Shown piece after piece: positions 1 to 5,124 of a stretch of DNA of 6,175 bases; the stretch's first letter is position 1; every line of letters begins with the position of its first letter. A program made the translations under genes and the position numbers. The DNA lies in contig CAMHGU010000138.1 in NCBI GenBank assembly GCA_946184715.1, positions 1 through 6,175 on the forward strand, written 5' to 3'. Origin of the DNA: an uncultured bacterium (GTDB lineage Bacteria; Bacteroidota; Bacteroidia; Bacteroidales; Muribaculaceae). The notes under the pieces are model-generated. The model had not been told where the DNA came from. It made no database searches and saw nothing but the letters and a program-made list of their open reading frames with translations.

Positions 1-182
1 ACAGCCAGCCGAAGCAGAAAGCCCCGAAGCAGAAAGCCGGCGTGTCGCTCATAGGAGGAGCACCGGGCGGCTTGCCGGGTCTCGGGTTGGAACTCAGGGC
101 CGAGCCGTGGAAGATGGACAGCACTTACCGATTCCTTGACGAAATCGAGTCCGACACCATCAGCTATATCCTTGTGGAGTGA
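1..182 (+). CDS. C-terminal end of an unidentified protein (5' truncated by window edge)
   Basis: An open frame (codons starting at position 3) enters from the left edge and runs 59 codons to a TGA at 180-182. The visible part begins with a Lys/Gln/Ala/Pro-rich stretch containing two PKQKA copies, then a Gly/Leu/Pro-rich segment, and ends in an acidic, ordered-looking tail (YRFLDEIESDTISYILVE). The tail looks like a genuine folded terminus rather than random translation. I do not recognise the family. The basic low-complexity segment followed by a short conserved-looking tail suggests a linker plus a small C-terminal motif, but no function can be assigned. It lies upstream of secG on the same strand, 214 bases away, with a promoter in between, so it is probably a separate transcription unit. 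Confidence is limited because only 59 codons are visible. Confidence 0.55.
   Translation, partial: SQPKQKAPKQKAGVSLIGGAPGGLPGLGLELRAEPWKMDSTYRFLDEIESDTISYILVE
9..38 (+). repeat. Perfect tandem duplication of a 15-bp unit
   Basis: The unit ccgaagcagaaagcc occurs twice head to tail (9-23 and 24-38) with no mismatch. It is in frame with the truncated gene and encodes PKQKA twice. The unit length is a multiple of three, so copy-number change would keep the frame. More copies could lie left of the window. Confidence 0.85.
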
Positions 183-264
183 AGCCGGGCGGGCGGTCTC
201 CGCGCGGAATAGGTGCGTGAAGAAGTCGAAATCGGGGCTTGCCGAAAATTTATCGGCTGGAAAA

Positions 265-296
265 TTTGAAAATGTCGGCAAAAAGTGTTTACTTTG
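265..296 (+). promoter_or_regulatory. Bacteroidetes-type promoter upstream of secG
   Basis: TTTG at 265-268 (-33 element) is followed by a 20-base spacer and TTACTTTG at 289-296, which matches the Bacteroidetes -7 consensus TAnnTTTG at all but the second base. The surroundings are A/T-rich compared with the flanking coding DNA. Transcription would start a few bases after 296, giving a leader of about 95 bases before the secG ATG at 397. The element match is seen in the sequence; promoter activity is inferred. Confidence 0.6.
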
Positions 297-396
297 CGTG
301 CTGATTTGCGAAAGGAGCAGTGAGCTGAGGCAATCGAGGCGGCTGCGACCGAGAGCGAAACGGTGATAAAATACTGAATATTAACTCTTTACGACA

Positions 397-777
397 ATGC
401 AAATATTATTATCCGTACTGATTCTCATCTGCGCCGTGCTGCTTATCGGTGTAGTACTTATACAGAAATCGAAGGGCGGCGGCCTTGCAGCCGGCTTCGA
501 TAGCGGCAATAAGGCGTTCGGTGTGCGCACCGCCACGAGCTTTGTGGAGCGTGCCACTTGGACACTCGCCATTGCCATCTGTGTGCTGTCGATAGCATCG
601 GCTTTCTTCACTCCCAACTCGGTGGTAACCTCACGCGTGAGCGAATCGCCGAAGCAGGAAGTGCCGCAAGCCTTCGGCACGCAGACCGAGCAGAACGCTC
701 AGCCCGCAGCTCCCGCAGCACCTGCTCAGTCAGCACCCGCGGCTCCTGTAGCACCTGCAGCACCCGCCGGCAAGTAA
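397..777 (+). CDS. secG: Preprotein translocase subunit SecG
   Basis: SecG is a small inner-membrane partner of SecY/SecE that assists SecA-driven export of unfolded proteins. The 126-residue product has the family layout: a first membrane helix (about residues 2-22), the conserved cytoplasmic loop QKSKGGGLAAGF (23-34), then a GNKAFGVRTATSFVERATW segment leading into the second helix (about 54-71). The N-terminal two thirds match ordinary Bacteroidetes SecG. Residues about 97-126 form an added Ala/Pro/Gln tail with repeated PAAPA-like units and a terminal GK, which looks disordered. The start is the first ATG of the frame, at the very beginning of helix 1. It has its own upstream promoter and a hairpin terminator 14 bases after the stop, so it is probably monocistronic. 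A stretch antisense to it also reads open but is a shadow. Confidence 0.96.
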   Translation: MQILLSVLILICAVLLIGVVLIQKSKGGGLAAGFDSGNKAFGVRTATSFVERATWTLAIAICVLSIASAFFTPNSVVTSRVSESPKQEVPQAFGTQTEQNAQPAAPAAPAQSAPAAPVAPAAPAGK

Positions 778-791
778 TTGCCCGGCAGCCC

Positions 792-814
792 CGAGAGGTG
801 TAGCCTCTCGTTTT
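792..814 (+). terminator. Rho-independent terminator of secG
   Basis: CGAGAGG (792-798) and CCTCTCG (804-810) pair perfectly over 7 bp around the loop TGTAG, followed at once by TTTT. It lies between the secG stop and the tRNA-Ser gene. The T-tract is short, so termination may be partial and the tRNA could receive read-through. Confidence 0.75.
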
Positions 815-818
815 ACAC

Positions 819-906
819 GGAATGATGCTCGAGTGGTTGAAGAGGCACGCCTGGAAAGCGTGTAAGCGTCAAAAGCGCTTCGGGGGTTCGAATCCCCCTT
901 ATTCCG
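819..906 (+). tRNA. tRNA-Ser (anticodon GGA)
   Basis: This is a complete 88-base class II cloverleaf. The acceptor strands GGAATGA (819-825) and TTATTCC (899-905) pair over 7 bp with one G-T wobble, and the discriminator base is G906. The D-stem is CTC/GAG (828-830 with 842-844). The anticodon stem is CACGC/GCGTG (846-850 with 858-862) with loop CTGGAAA, giving anticodon GGA, which reads UCC and UCU serine codons. A long variable arm (about 863-881) carries a short stem around TCAAAA, as expected for tRNA-Ser. The T-arm is GGGGG TTCGAAT CCCCC (882-898). CCA is not encoded (CGA follows G906), so it must be added by the CCA-adding enzyme. No separate promoter is obvious between the secG terminator and the tRNA. 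Confidence 0.97.
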
Positions 907-931
907 CGACTCTCATAATGGTTTTCTATGG

Positions 932-959
932 CGGTCTGCCCTGTTTGAAGGGCGGACCG
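932..959. terminator. Strong hairpin between tRNA-Ser and the convergent operon
   Basis: Bases 932-942 pair with 949-959 over 11 bp (one T-G wobble) around the loop GTTTGA. The stem is GC-rich and sits between the tRNA gene (plus) and the end of the DUF4112 operon (minus), the right place for a shared terminator. On the plus side only a broken T run (CTTTCT) follows 5 bases later, and on the minus side there is no U-tract, so classic intrinsic termination is uncertain. RNA processing or 3'-end protection is an alternative role. Confidence 0.55.
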
Positions 960-966
960 TCAGCTT

Positions 967-1000
967 TCTATAGAATCTATAGACTTAATAGTAACTATAG
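967..1000. repeat. Cluster of three CTATAG palindromes
   Basis: TCTATAGA occurs at 967-974 and 976-983, and CTATAG again at 995-1000. Each copy is a perfect palindrome. The CTATAG cores begin at 968, 977 and 995, that is 9 and 18 bases apart. The stretch is AT-rich and noncoding, between the hairpin at 932-959 and the stop codon of the DUF4112 gene. The arrangement is seen directly; no function is known to me. Confidence 0.6.
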
Positions 1001-1013
1001 GCTTTGGGGCGGG

Positions 1014-1511
1014 CTATGAGTTGAAGAGGGAGAGGAGGAGCGAGGTGAGGTAGCTGCCGAAGGAGATTAGGAGCCATATCAGGCCAATAATCAAGGCGAG
1101 GAGCACCACGATGGCGATGGCCGATTGCCAGGCACGGCGGTTGACCTTGCGAATGATGGCCTCGTTGCCATCGACAAAGCCTTGAATCATAGCCATATTC
1201 TGGGTGTTGGAGCGGTGGAAAATATCGATGATGTCGCCCACGAAGAAGGGTAGGAGGCCGAGGAGGACGTCGCGCAGGGTGTTGTTGAGGATTGCTAAGG
1301 TAAGCGGCACGCTCTTGATAACCTTGATGGAGAAGTAGAGAAACGGCACCGATGAGACGGCGGTGATGGTGTCGCCCCAGCCGGGGATAAGCCCTATGAG
1401 CGCGTCGAGGTAGTATCGCTCCATATATCGGGTGGCGGTGCGCATAGCCCGGTAGCCTTTGTTGGCCATCAGGCGCTGCCGTCGCTGCTCGCGTTTCAGT
1501 TCTTTGTCCAT
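1014..1511 (-). CDS. DUF4112 family small membrane protein
   Basis: The 165-residue product has the hallmark of the DUF4112 family: LDALIGLIPGWGD (residues 35-47), preceded by a basic N-terminus (many Lys/Arg/Gln in 1-30) and a segment rich in Arg, Met and Tyr. A second conserved-looking segment, GLLPFFVGDIIDIFHRSN (85-102), mirrors the first, with a Gly-Asp near the end of a hydrophobic stretch. A clear transmembrane helix lies near the C-terminus (about 130-150). It is therefore probably an inner-membrane protein. The molecular function of DUF4112 is not known. The ATG at 1511 lies 12 bases after the stop of the upstream methyltransferase-like gene, so it is the last gene of the minus-strand operon. 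The family call is from recognised motifs; the role is unknown. Confidence 0.88.
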   Translation of the reverse strand: MDKELKREQRRQRLMANKGYRAMRTATRYMERYYLDALIGLIPGWGDTITAVSSVPFLYFSIKVIKSVPLTLAILNNTLRDVLLGLLPFFVGDIIDIFHRSNTQNMAMIQGFVDGNEAIIRKVNRRAWQSAIAIVVLLALIIGLIWLLISFGSYLTSLLLSLFNS

Positions 1512-1523
1512 AGGGGCGGGGCT

Positions 1524-2051
1524 TTAGCGAGGGATTCTGATTTCGAAGGCTTGCGGCTCTAAGCCCGTGCGCGGCAGCAGGATTGCCGCGATGCGCCTGT
1601 CGTAGAAGGTATGCCCGGAGGGTAGCGCTGCCTGTAGAGCGTCGATACACTCACTGCTGAGCGAGCTTCGAGTAGCGAGCGCGATGGCCGGCACGCCGCG
1701 GGCGATGGCCGAAGCGAGAGCGTCGGCTTCGGAAGCAGGCGCGATGAGCATAGCAGTGTCGGAGCGCAAGTCGGGGGTGATGACTGCCGCGGAGCTTGCG
1801 AGCTTTACTGCCGTGGCTATGTGGCTGATGCCGCCTGTAATGGCGACCGATGCGGGTTGCAGGCGGTTGACCACACGCAGCGCGAGCTTGGCCTGCGCCA
1901 ATGCCACACCGCGGCACTCGGCGGCCAGCGTGTCGTAGCCGTAGAACGGCAACGGCTGGCAGGCCACATTGGTGATGAAGTCGAAGGCCGAGGGCGAGTG
2001 GACGCCGTGGCCGCGGCTGCGCATCAAGGTGTGGAGCAGATGTAGCAGCAT
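1524..2051 (-). CDS. Short, degenerate class I methyltransferase-like protein
   Basis: The 175-residue product begins MLLHLLHTLMRSRGHGVHSPSAFDFITNV; RGHGxHSP followed by a Phe/Asp-rich segment is typical of a Bacteroidales class I SAM-dependent methyltransferase family whose members are usually longer (about 230-250 residues, from memory). The segment VVNRLQPASVAITGGISHI (60-78) sits where the SAM-binding motif (like NILELGTSLGI) belongs, but the acidic residue and the GxG spacing are lost. The C-terminal GHTFYDRRIAAILLPRTG and FEIRI match the end of that family, so the middle is shortened rather than the end cut off. Composition is Ala-rich. It may be a pseudoenzyme or a decaying gene, although the frame is intact. 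I chose the ATG at 2051 because it lies 2 bases after the stop of the upstream gene; the longer open frame beyond it runs antiparallel-frame through the LysM gene and is low-complexity Arg-rich. Function is unknown. Confidence 0.75.
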   Translation of the reverse strand: MLLHLLHTLMRSRGHGVHSPSAFDFITNVACQPLPFYGYDTLAAECRGVALAQAKLALRVVNRLQPASVAITGGISHIATAVKLASSAAVITPDLRSDTAMLIAPASEADALASAIARGVPAIALATRSSLSSECIDALQAALPSGHTFYDRRIAAILLPRTGLEPQAFEIRIPR

Positions 2052-2053
2052 CG

Positions 2054-3016
2054 TCAGCGCAGTAATATTACTCGATTGGGAAGCAGGGGCGCTTCGGGGT
2101 CTTTGATGTCGTTGCGCGAGGCGAGGTTCTTGAGGCGTATGCCATAGAGCTGGGCGATGTCCCAGAGGGTCTGGCCTGGCGCCACGATGTGGGTGTCGTG
2201 GCCTATCACGGCTTGCTTCTCCTTCTTCTCGAGCCACACAATCTCGTCGGGCTGTAGCACGGCGTTGCGGTCGGTGCCTTTGTCGCGGTCGTTGTACTCG
2301 GCGAGGCGATGTGCGTCGATACCCAGCTCGGCGCCGATGATAACGTAGGTGTCGCCGGCGTGGGCTTTGACGTAGTGGAGGCCCCAACGGCGCTTGATGG
2401 GGTGGGCTGTGTCAAATTCCGACTCGATGCTCTGCTCCACGCTCCCCACCTCGGCCGATTGCGGCTGCGGCTCTTCCACCTCGGCGATAGGCTCTTGGCT
2501 TGGCGCGGCGGGCGCGTCGCCACGGTCGAAGCGGGCGAGGTCGAAGCGCTCGATGAGGTCGCAGAGCAGTTGTGGGTAGCGGGGATTGGTGGCGTAGCCG
2601 CAGTCGCTGAGGCCTTGTGCCCAGCCACGATAATCGGCAGGGTCGAGGCTGAACAGGCGCGCATAGCGGCGGCGCTGGAGGAAGGCGGCGTGGTCGTCGA
2701 ACGACGCGCGGGCCGATGAGTACACACGGAAGCACTCCTGCTCCTCGTCGTCGTCCTTGTGGTAGCCCTCGCCGGTCCAGTCGCGGTGGCACTTGATGCC
2801 GAAGTGGTTGTTGGCCTCTACGGCCAGGTCGCTCTTGCCGGCGCCCGACTCGAGAATGCCTTGAGCCAGGGTGATGCTGGCCGGAATGCCGTAGAGCTGC
2901 CGGTGCTCTACGGCCACATCGGCATACGTGTTGATGTAATTCTCGATGTCTTTATTGGTGTAACCTTGCGAATATAAGGCTACAAATAGCATAAAAATAG
3001 CAATTATGGGGCGCAA
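2054..3016 (-). CDS. Secreted glucosaminidase-type peptidoglycan hydrolase with two LysM domains
   Basis: The protein likely cleaves N-acetylglucosamine linkages in peptidoglycan outside the inner membrane. With the chosen start (320 residues), residues 1-18 form a signal peptide (MRPIIAIFMLFVALYSQG). A glucosaminidase domain follows (about 25-165), containing GIPASITLAQGILESGAGKS with the probable catalytic Glu at residue 56, then NNHFGIKC and a Trp/Tyr/Asp-rich loop typical of the flagellar FlgJ-like/glucosaminidase family. An acidic, Pro/Glu-rich linker (about 170-208) leads to two LysM peptidoglycan-binding domains (about 212-268 and 275-320; the second starts THIVAPGQTLWDIAQLYGI). The start is the TTG at 3016-3014, with AAAGAG 8 bases upstream, because it gives a canonical signal peptide. 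In-frame alternatives are ATG 3070 and GTG 3091, which add AT-rich residues across the cdd promoter, and ATG 2992, which leaves too short a signal. It is the first gene of the minus-strand operon. Confidence 0.9.
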   Translation of the reverse strand: MRPIIAIFMLFVALYSQGYTNKDIENYINTYADVAVEHRQLYGIPASITLAQGILESGAGKSDLAVEANNHFGIKCHRDWTGEGYHKDDDEEQECFRVYSSARASFDDHAAFLQRRRYARLFSLDPADYRGWAQGLSDCGYATNPRYPQLLCDLIERFDLARFDRGDAPAAPSQEPIAEVEEPQPQSAEVGSVEQSIESEFDTAHPIKRRWGLHYVKAHAGDTYVIIGAELGIDAHRLAEYNDRDKGTDRNAVLQPDEIVWLEKKEKQAVIGHDTHIVAPGQTLWDIAQLYGIRLKNLASRNDIKDPEAPLLPNRVILLR

Positions 3017-3019
3017 AGT

Positions 3020-3050
3020 ATTGCTCTTTAAAAAATTATCGTTATATTTG
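3020..3050 (+). promoter_or_regulatory. Promoter of the cdd-ATPase-menA operon
   Basis: TATATTTG at 3043-3050 matches the Bacteroidetes -7 consensus TAnnTTTG exactly. ATTG at 3020-3023 is a three-of-four match to the -33 TTTG with a 19-base spacer. Transcription would start around 3056-3058, only about a dozen bases before the cdd ATG at 3069, so the leader is very short and has no Shine-Dalgarno site. The element falls in the AT-rich gap between the divergent operons. Confidence 0.65.
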
Positions 3051-3068
3051 CGAAAATAGAAACTAACC

Positions 3069-3542
3069 ATGGAACATAAAAACATTGTCACAAAGATAGA
3101 AGTTTATTCTTACAACGAGCTAACGGAGGAGGATAAAAAAGTTGTTGATGCGGCAAAAAAAGCCACAACGACTTCATATACGCCGTATAGCCACTTCAAT
3201 GTGGGGGCAGCGGTGTTGCTCGACAACGGCGAGATAGTGGCCGGCAGCAACCAGGAGAACGCGGCGTTTCCGAGCGGGACGTGTGCGGAGCGCACTACGG
3301 TGTTCTACGCCCACGCGCGCTATCCCGAGGCCAAGATGCTCACGCTCGCCATCGCGGCCTATGCCGACGGCCACTTCCAGGCTAAGCCGATATCGCCGTG
3401 CGGCGCTTGTCGGCAGGCGATACTCGAATACGAGAACCTGGCCAAGCAGCCCATCCGCATAATCCTCTACGGCGAGGACGAGATTTATGTGTGCCCCGAT
3501 GGCATCAGCTCGCTGTTGCCGTTCTGCTTCACTGAATTCTAA
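3069..3542 (+). CDS. cdd: Cytidine deaminase
   Basis: It hydrolytically deaminates cytidine and deoxycytidine to uridine and deoxyuridine for pyrimidine salvage in the cytoplasm. The 157-residue product carries all catalytic elements of the small zinc-dependent family: substrate-binding NQEN (61-64), TCAE (71-74) with zinc ligand Cys72 and proton-shuttle Glu74, and PCGACRQ (110-116) with zinc ligands Cys111 and Cys114. YTPYSHFNVGAAVL (37-50) is the usual N-terminal core motif. The first 25 residues precede the core of the shorter tetrameric enzymes; such an extension is usual in Bacteroidetes homologues as I remember them. The first codons are A-rich and lie over a probable promoter of the divergent operon. 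The ATG at 3069 is the first in frame after the promoter. It is the first gene of a three-gene operon; the next start is 13 bases past its stop. Confidence 0.97.
   Translation: MEHKNIVTKIEVYSYNELTEEDKKVVDAAKKATTTSYTPYSHFNVGAAVLLDNGEIVAGSNQENAAFPSGTCAERTTVFYAHARYPEAKMLTLAIAAYADGHFQAKPISPCGACRQAILEYENLAKQPIRIILYGEDEIYVCPDGISSLLPFCFTEF
3091..3098 (-). promoter_or_regulatory. Candidate -7 element for the glucosaminidase operon, inside cdd
   Basis: Read on the minus strand, 3098-3091 is TATCTTTG, an exact match to TAnnTTTG. Transcription would begin near 3084 and run into the glucosaminidase gene, giving a leader of about 65-70 bases to the TTG start. The -33 side is poor: only GTTA lies near the expected distance. 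If active, the two divergent promoters would make overlapping transcripts through 3057-3084. Inferred from one element only. Confidence 0.4.
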
Positions 3543-3555
3543 ACCCTTTTGCACA

Positions 3556-5124
3556 ATGGACATCACGCTTCCGCGCCGCACCGGCGGTAAGGACGGAATA
3601 ACGCTTCGCGGAGTGAAGCAGCTGACGGTGATCGGCGCCAACGGCGCCGGTAAGACTCGCTTGGTGCGTAGCCTGATGGCCTCGTCGGGCGCTAAGGCAT
3701 TTGCGATGTCGGCCCTGCGCGCCACCATACCCTCGGCCGTGGCGGCGAAGCCCGCCGAAGGCTCTATCGATGCTCTCTACCTCGAGGCCTCGTCGAGTAC
3801 GCATATCATTCAAGGGTCGGCGGCATCGGAGTTTGACCGGCTGATGTATCTGCTGCTCTACGACGAATTTGTGGAGATGCTGCGCTACAAGCGCGCCGCG
3901 CTATCCGACTCTCGCGCCACGCTTGCGGTGACGAAGCTCGACATCGTGACCCGCAGCTGGGAGAAGGTGTTTCCCGGCAACCGGATGCTGCGCGAGGGCG
4001 GGCAGCTGCTGTTCACCTCCGATAGCGGCGACGACTCCTACTCGGCCGGTCGCCTGTCGGACGGCGAGCGCGCCGTGATGTACTACATAGGCGCCGCGCT
4101 CTACGCGCCCCGCGAGGCGGCAATCTTCATCGACGACCCGGGCGTGTTTATCCACCCGAGCATGATGACCACCCTGTGGAATGCCGTGGAGCAGATGCGC
4201 CCCGATTGCATCTTCATCTACAACACGAGCGACCCGTACTTCGCCTCGTCGCGCCTCGACAACCGGTGTGTGTGGGTGAAATCCTACGACGCGGCCACGC
4301 AGAGCTGGGACTACGAAGTGGTGGGCTCGCAAAACCTCTCGGAGCAGCTCTTTATCGACCTGCTGGGCACCCGCAAGCCGGTGCTCTTCATCGAGGGCGA
4401 TTCGGTCCACAGCATCGATGCCAAGCTCTATCCGCTGGTGTTTCGTGAGTACACGGTAAAGCCGCTTGGCAGCTGCGACAAGGTAATCGAGACCACGCGG
4501 AGCTTCAGCGACCTCACATCGTTTCATCATCTCGACAGCTACGGCATCGTGGACCGCGACCGCCGCAACGAGAAGGAGGTGAACTACCTTCGCGGCCGCA
4601 AGATACTGGTGCCCGAGGTGGCCGAGATAGAGAATATGCTGTTGCTGCCCGACATCGTGGCGGCGATAGCGCAGCGCCGCAAGCGCGACGGCCGCAAGGT
4701 GCTGGCCCGAGTGCAGGAGGCGGTAATCAATATGTTCCGCAAAGAGATGAAGGCTCAGGTGCTGGAGCATGTGCGCCACTATGTGAAGCGCTCCGTGGAA
4801 TATCACGCCGATGGCCGCTTCACCAATATCACGGCTATTGAGAACCATCTGCGCCACCTCGTGGATGAGATAAAACCGCGCGACCTCTACGACAGCCTGA
4901 CGCGCGAATTTAGCGAGATGCTCGCCCACAACGACTACACCGGCATCCTGCGTGTATATAACCAAAAACAGATACTTGCCGATTCGCGCGTGGCGCAGCT
5001 GTGCGGCTTCGTTGATAAGCACGAGTATCTGCGCTATCTGCTCAACACCCTCAAGAGCAACGACGACTACGCCCTGCGTATCCGCAACGCCGTGCGCCGC
5101 TGCTTCCTCCTTCCGCCCGAATGA
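3556..5124 (+). CDS. ABC-type ATPase fused to a DUF4435/TOPRIM-like domain
   Basis: The 522-residue protein has two parts. The ATPase half (about 1-260) contains Walker A GANGAGKT (27-34), the ABC signature GRLSDGERA (165-173) and Walker B IFIDDPGVFIHPS (190-202). The C-terminal half (from about 274) fits DUF4435, a TOPRIM-like fold: VLFIEGD (276-282, probable metal-binding Glu280), GIVDRDRR (330-337, Asp333 and Asp335) and VPEVAEIENMLLLPD (352-366), followed by an Arg/His-rich helical C-terminus. Two ATPase positions are unusual: the Walker B second acid is Asp194 rather than Glu, and the usual switch His is absent (IYNTSDPYFA, 221-230). This layout is shared with OLD-family proteins and with merged PARIS defence proteins (AriA ATPase plus AriB DUF4435), so a nucleic-acid-acting role is possible; it is inference. 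The ATG at 3556 is 13 bases after the cdd stop, and the TGA overlaps the menA ATG, so it is co-transcribed with housekeeping genes. Confidence 0.85.
   Translation: MDITLPRRTGGKDGITLRGVKQLTVIGANGAGKTRLVRSLMASSGAKAFAMSALRATIPSAVAAKPAEGSIDALYLEASSSTHIIQGSAASEFDRLMYLLLYDEFVEMLRYKRAALSDSRATLAVTKLDIVTRSWEKVFPGNRMLREGGQLLFTSDSGDDSYSAGRLSDGERAVMYYIGAALYAPREAAIFIDDPGVFIHPSMMTTLWNAVEQMRPDCIFIYNTSDPYFASSRLDNRCVWVKSYDAATQSWDYEVVGSQNLSEQLFIDLLGTRKPVLFIEGDSVHSIDAKLYPLVFREYTVKPLGSCDKVIETTRSFSDLTSFHHLDSYGIVDRDRRNEKEVNYLRGRKILVPEVAEIENMLLLPDIVAAIAQRRKRDGRKVLARVQEAVINMFRKEMKAQVLEHVRHYVKRSVEYHADGRFTNITAIENHLRHLVDEIKPRDLYDSLTREFSEMLAHNDYTGILRVYNQKQILADSRVAQLCGFVDKHEYLRYLLNTLKSNDDYALRIRNAVRRCFLLPPE

Noticed and set aside
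136..366. Plus-strand open frame of 76 codons between the truncated gene and secG
   Set aside because: It begins inside the truncated gene in another frame, spans the secG promoter and encodes a protein rich in Arg and Ser with no family features.
819..906. tRNA gene as an integration site for a mobile element
   Set aside because: No integrase, no duplicated tRNA 3' end and no mobile genes are visible near it.
822..1019. Plus-strand open frame of 65 codons
   Set aside because: It lies across the tRNA-Ser gene and the hairpin; a chance frame.
985..1650. Minus-strand open frame of 221 codons over the DUF4112 gene
   Set aside because: Out-of-frame shadow with Arg/His/Pro-rich content typical of GC-rich antisense or shifted frames.
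2052..2387. N-terminal extension of the methyltransferase-like gene up to 2387
   Set aside because: The extension overlaps the LysM domains in another frame and is Arg-rich low complexity; the ATG at 2051, 2 bases after the upstream stop, is the real start.
3487..3555. Longer start for the ATPase-DUF4435 gene at 3487
   Set aside because: It would overlap the end of cdd by 56 bases and adds a Cys/Ser/Arg-rich stretch without family character; the ATG at 3556 fits the operon spacing.
3901..5022. Minus-strand open frame of 373 codons opposite the ATPase gene
   Set aside because: Antisense shadow; the His/Val/Ala/Leu-rich translation lacks any motif, while the plus strand carries clear Walker and TOPRIM-like motifs.
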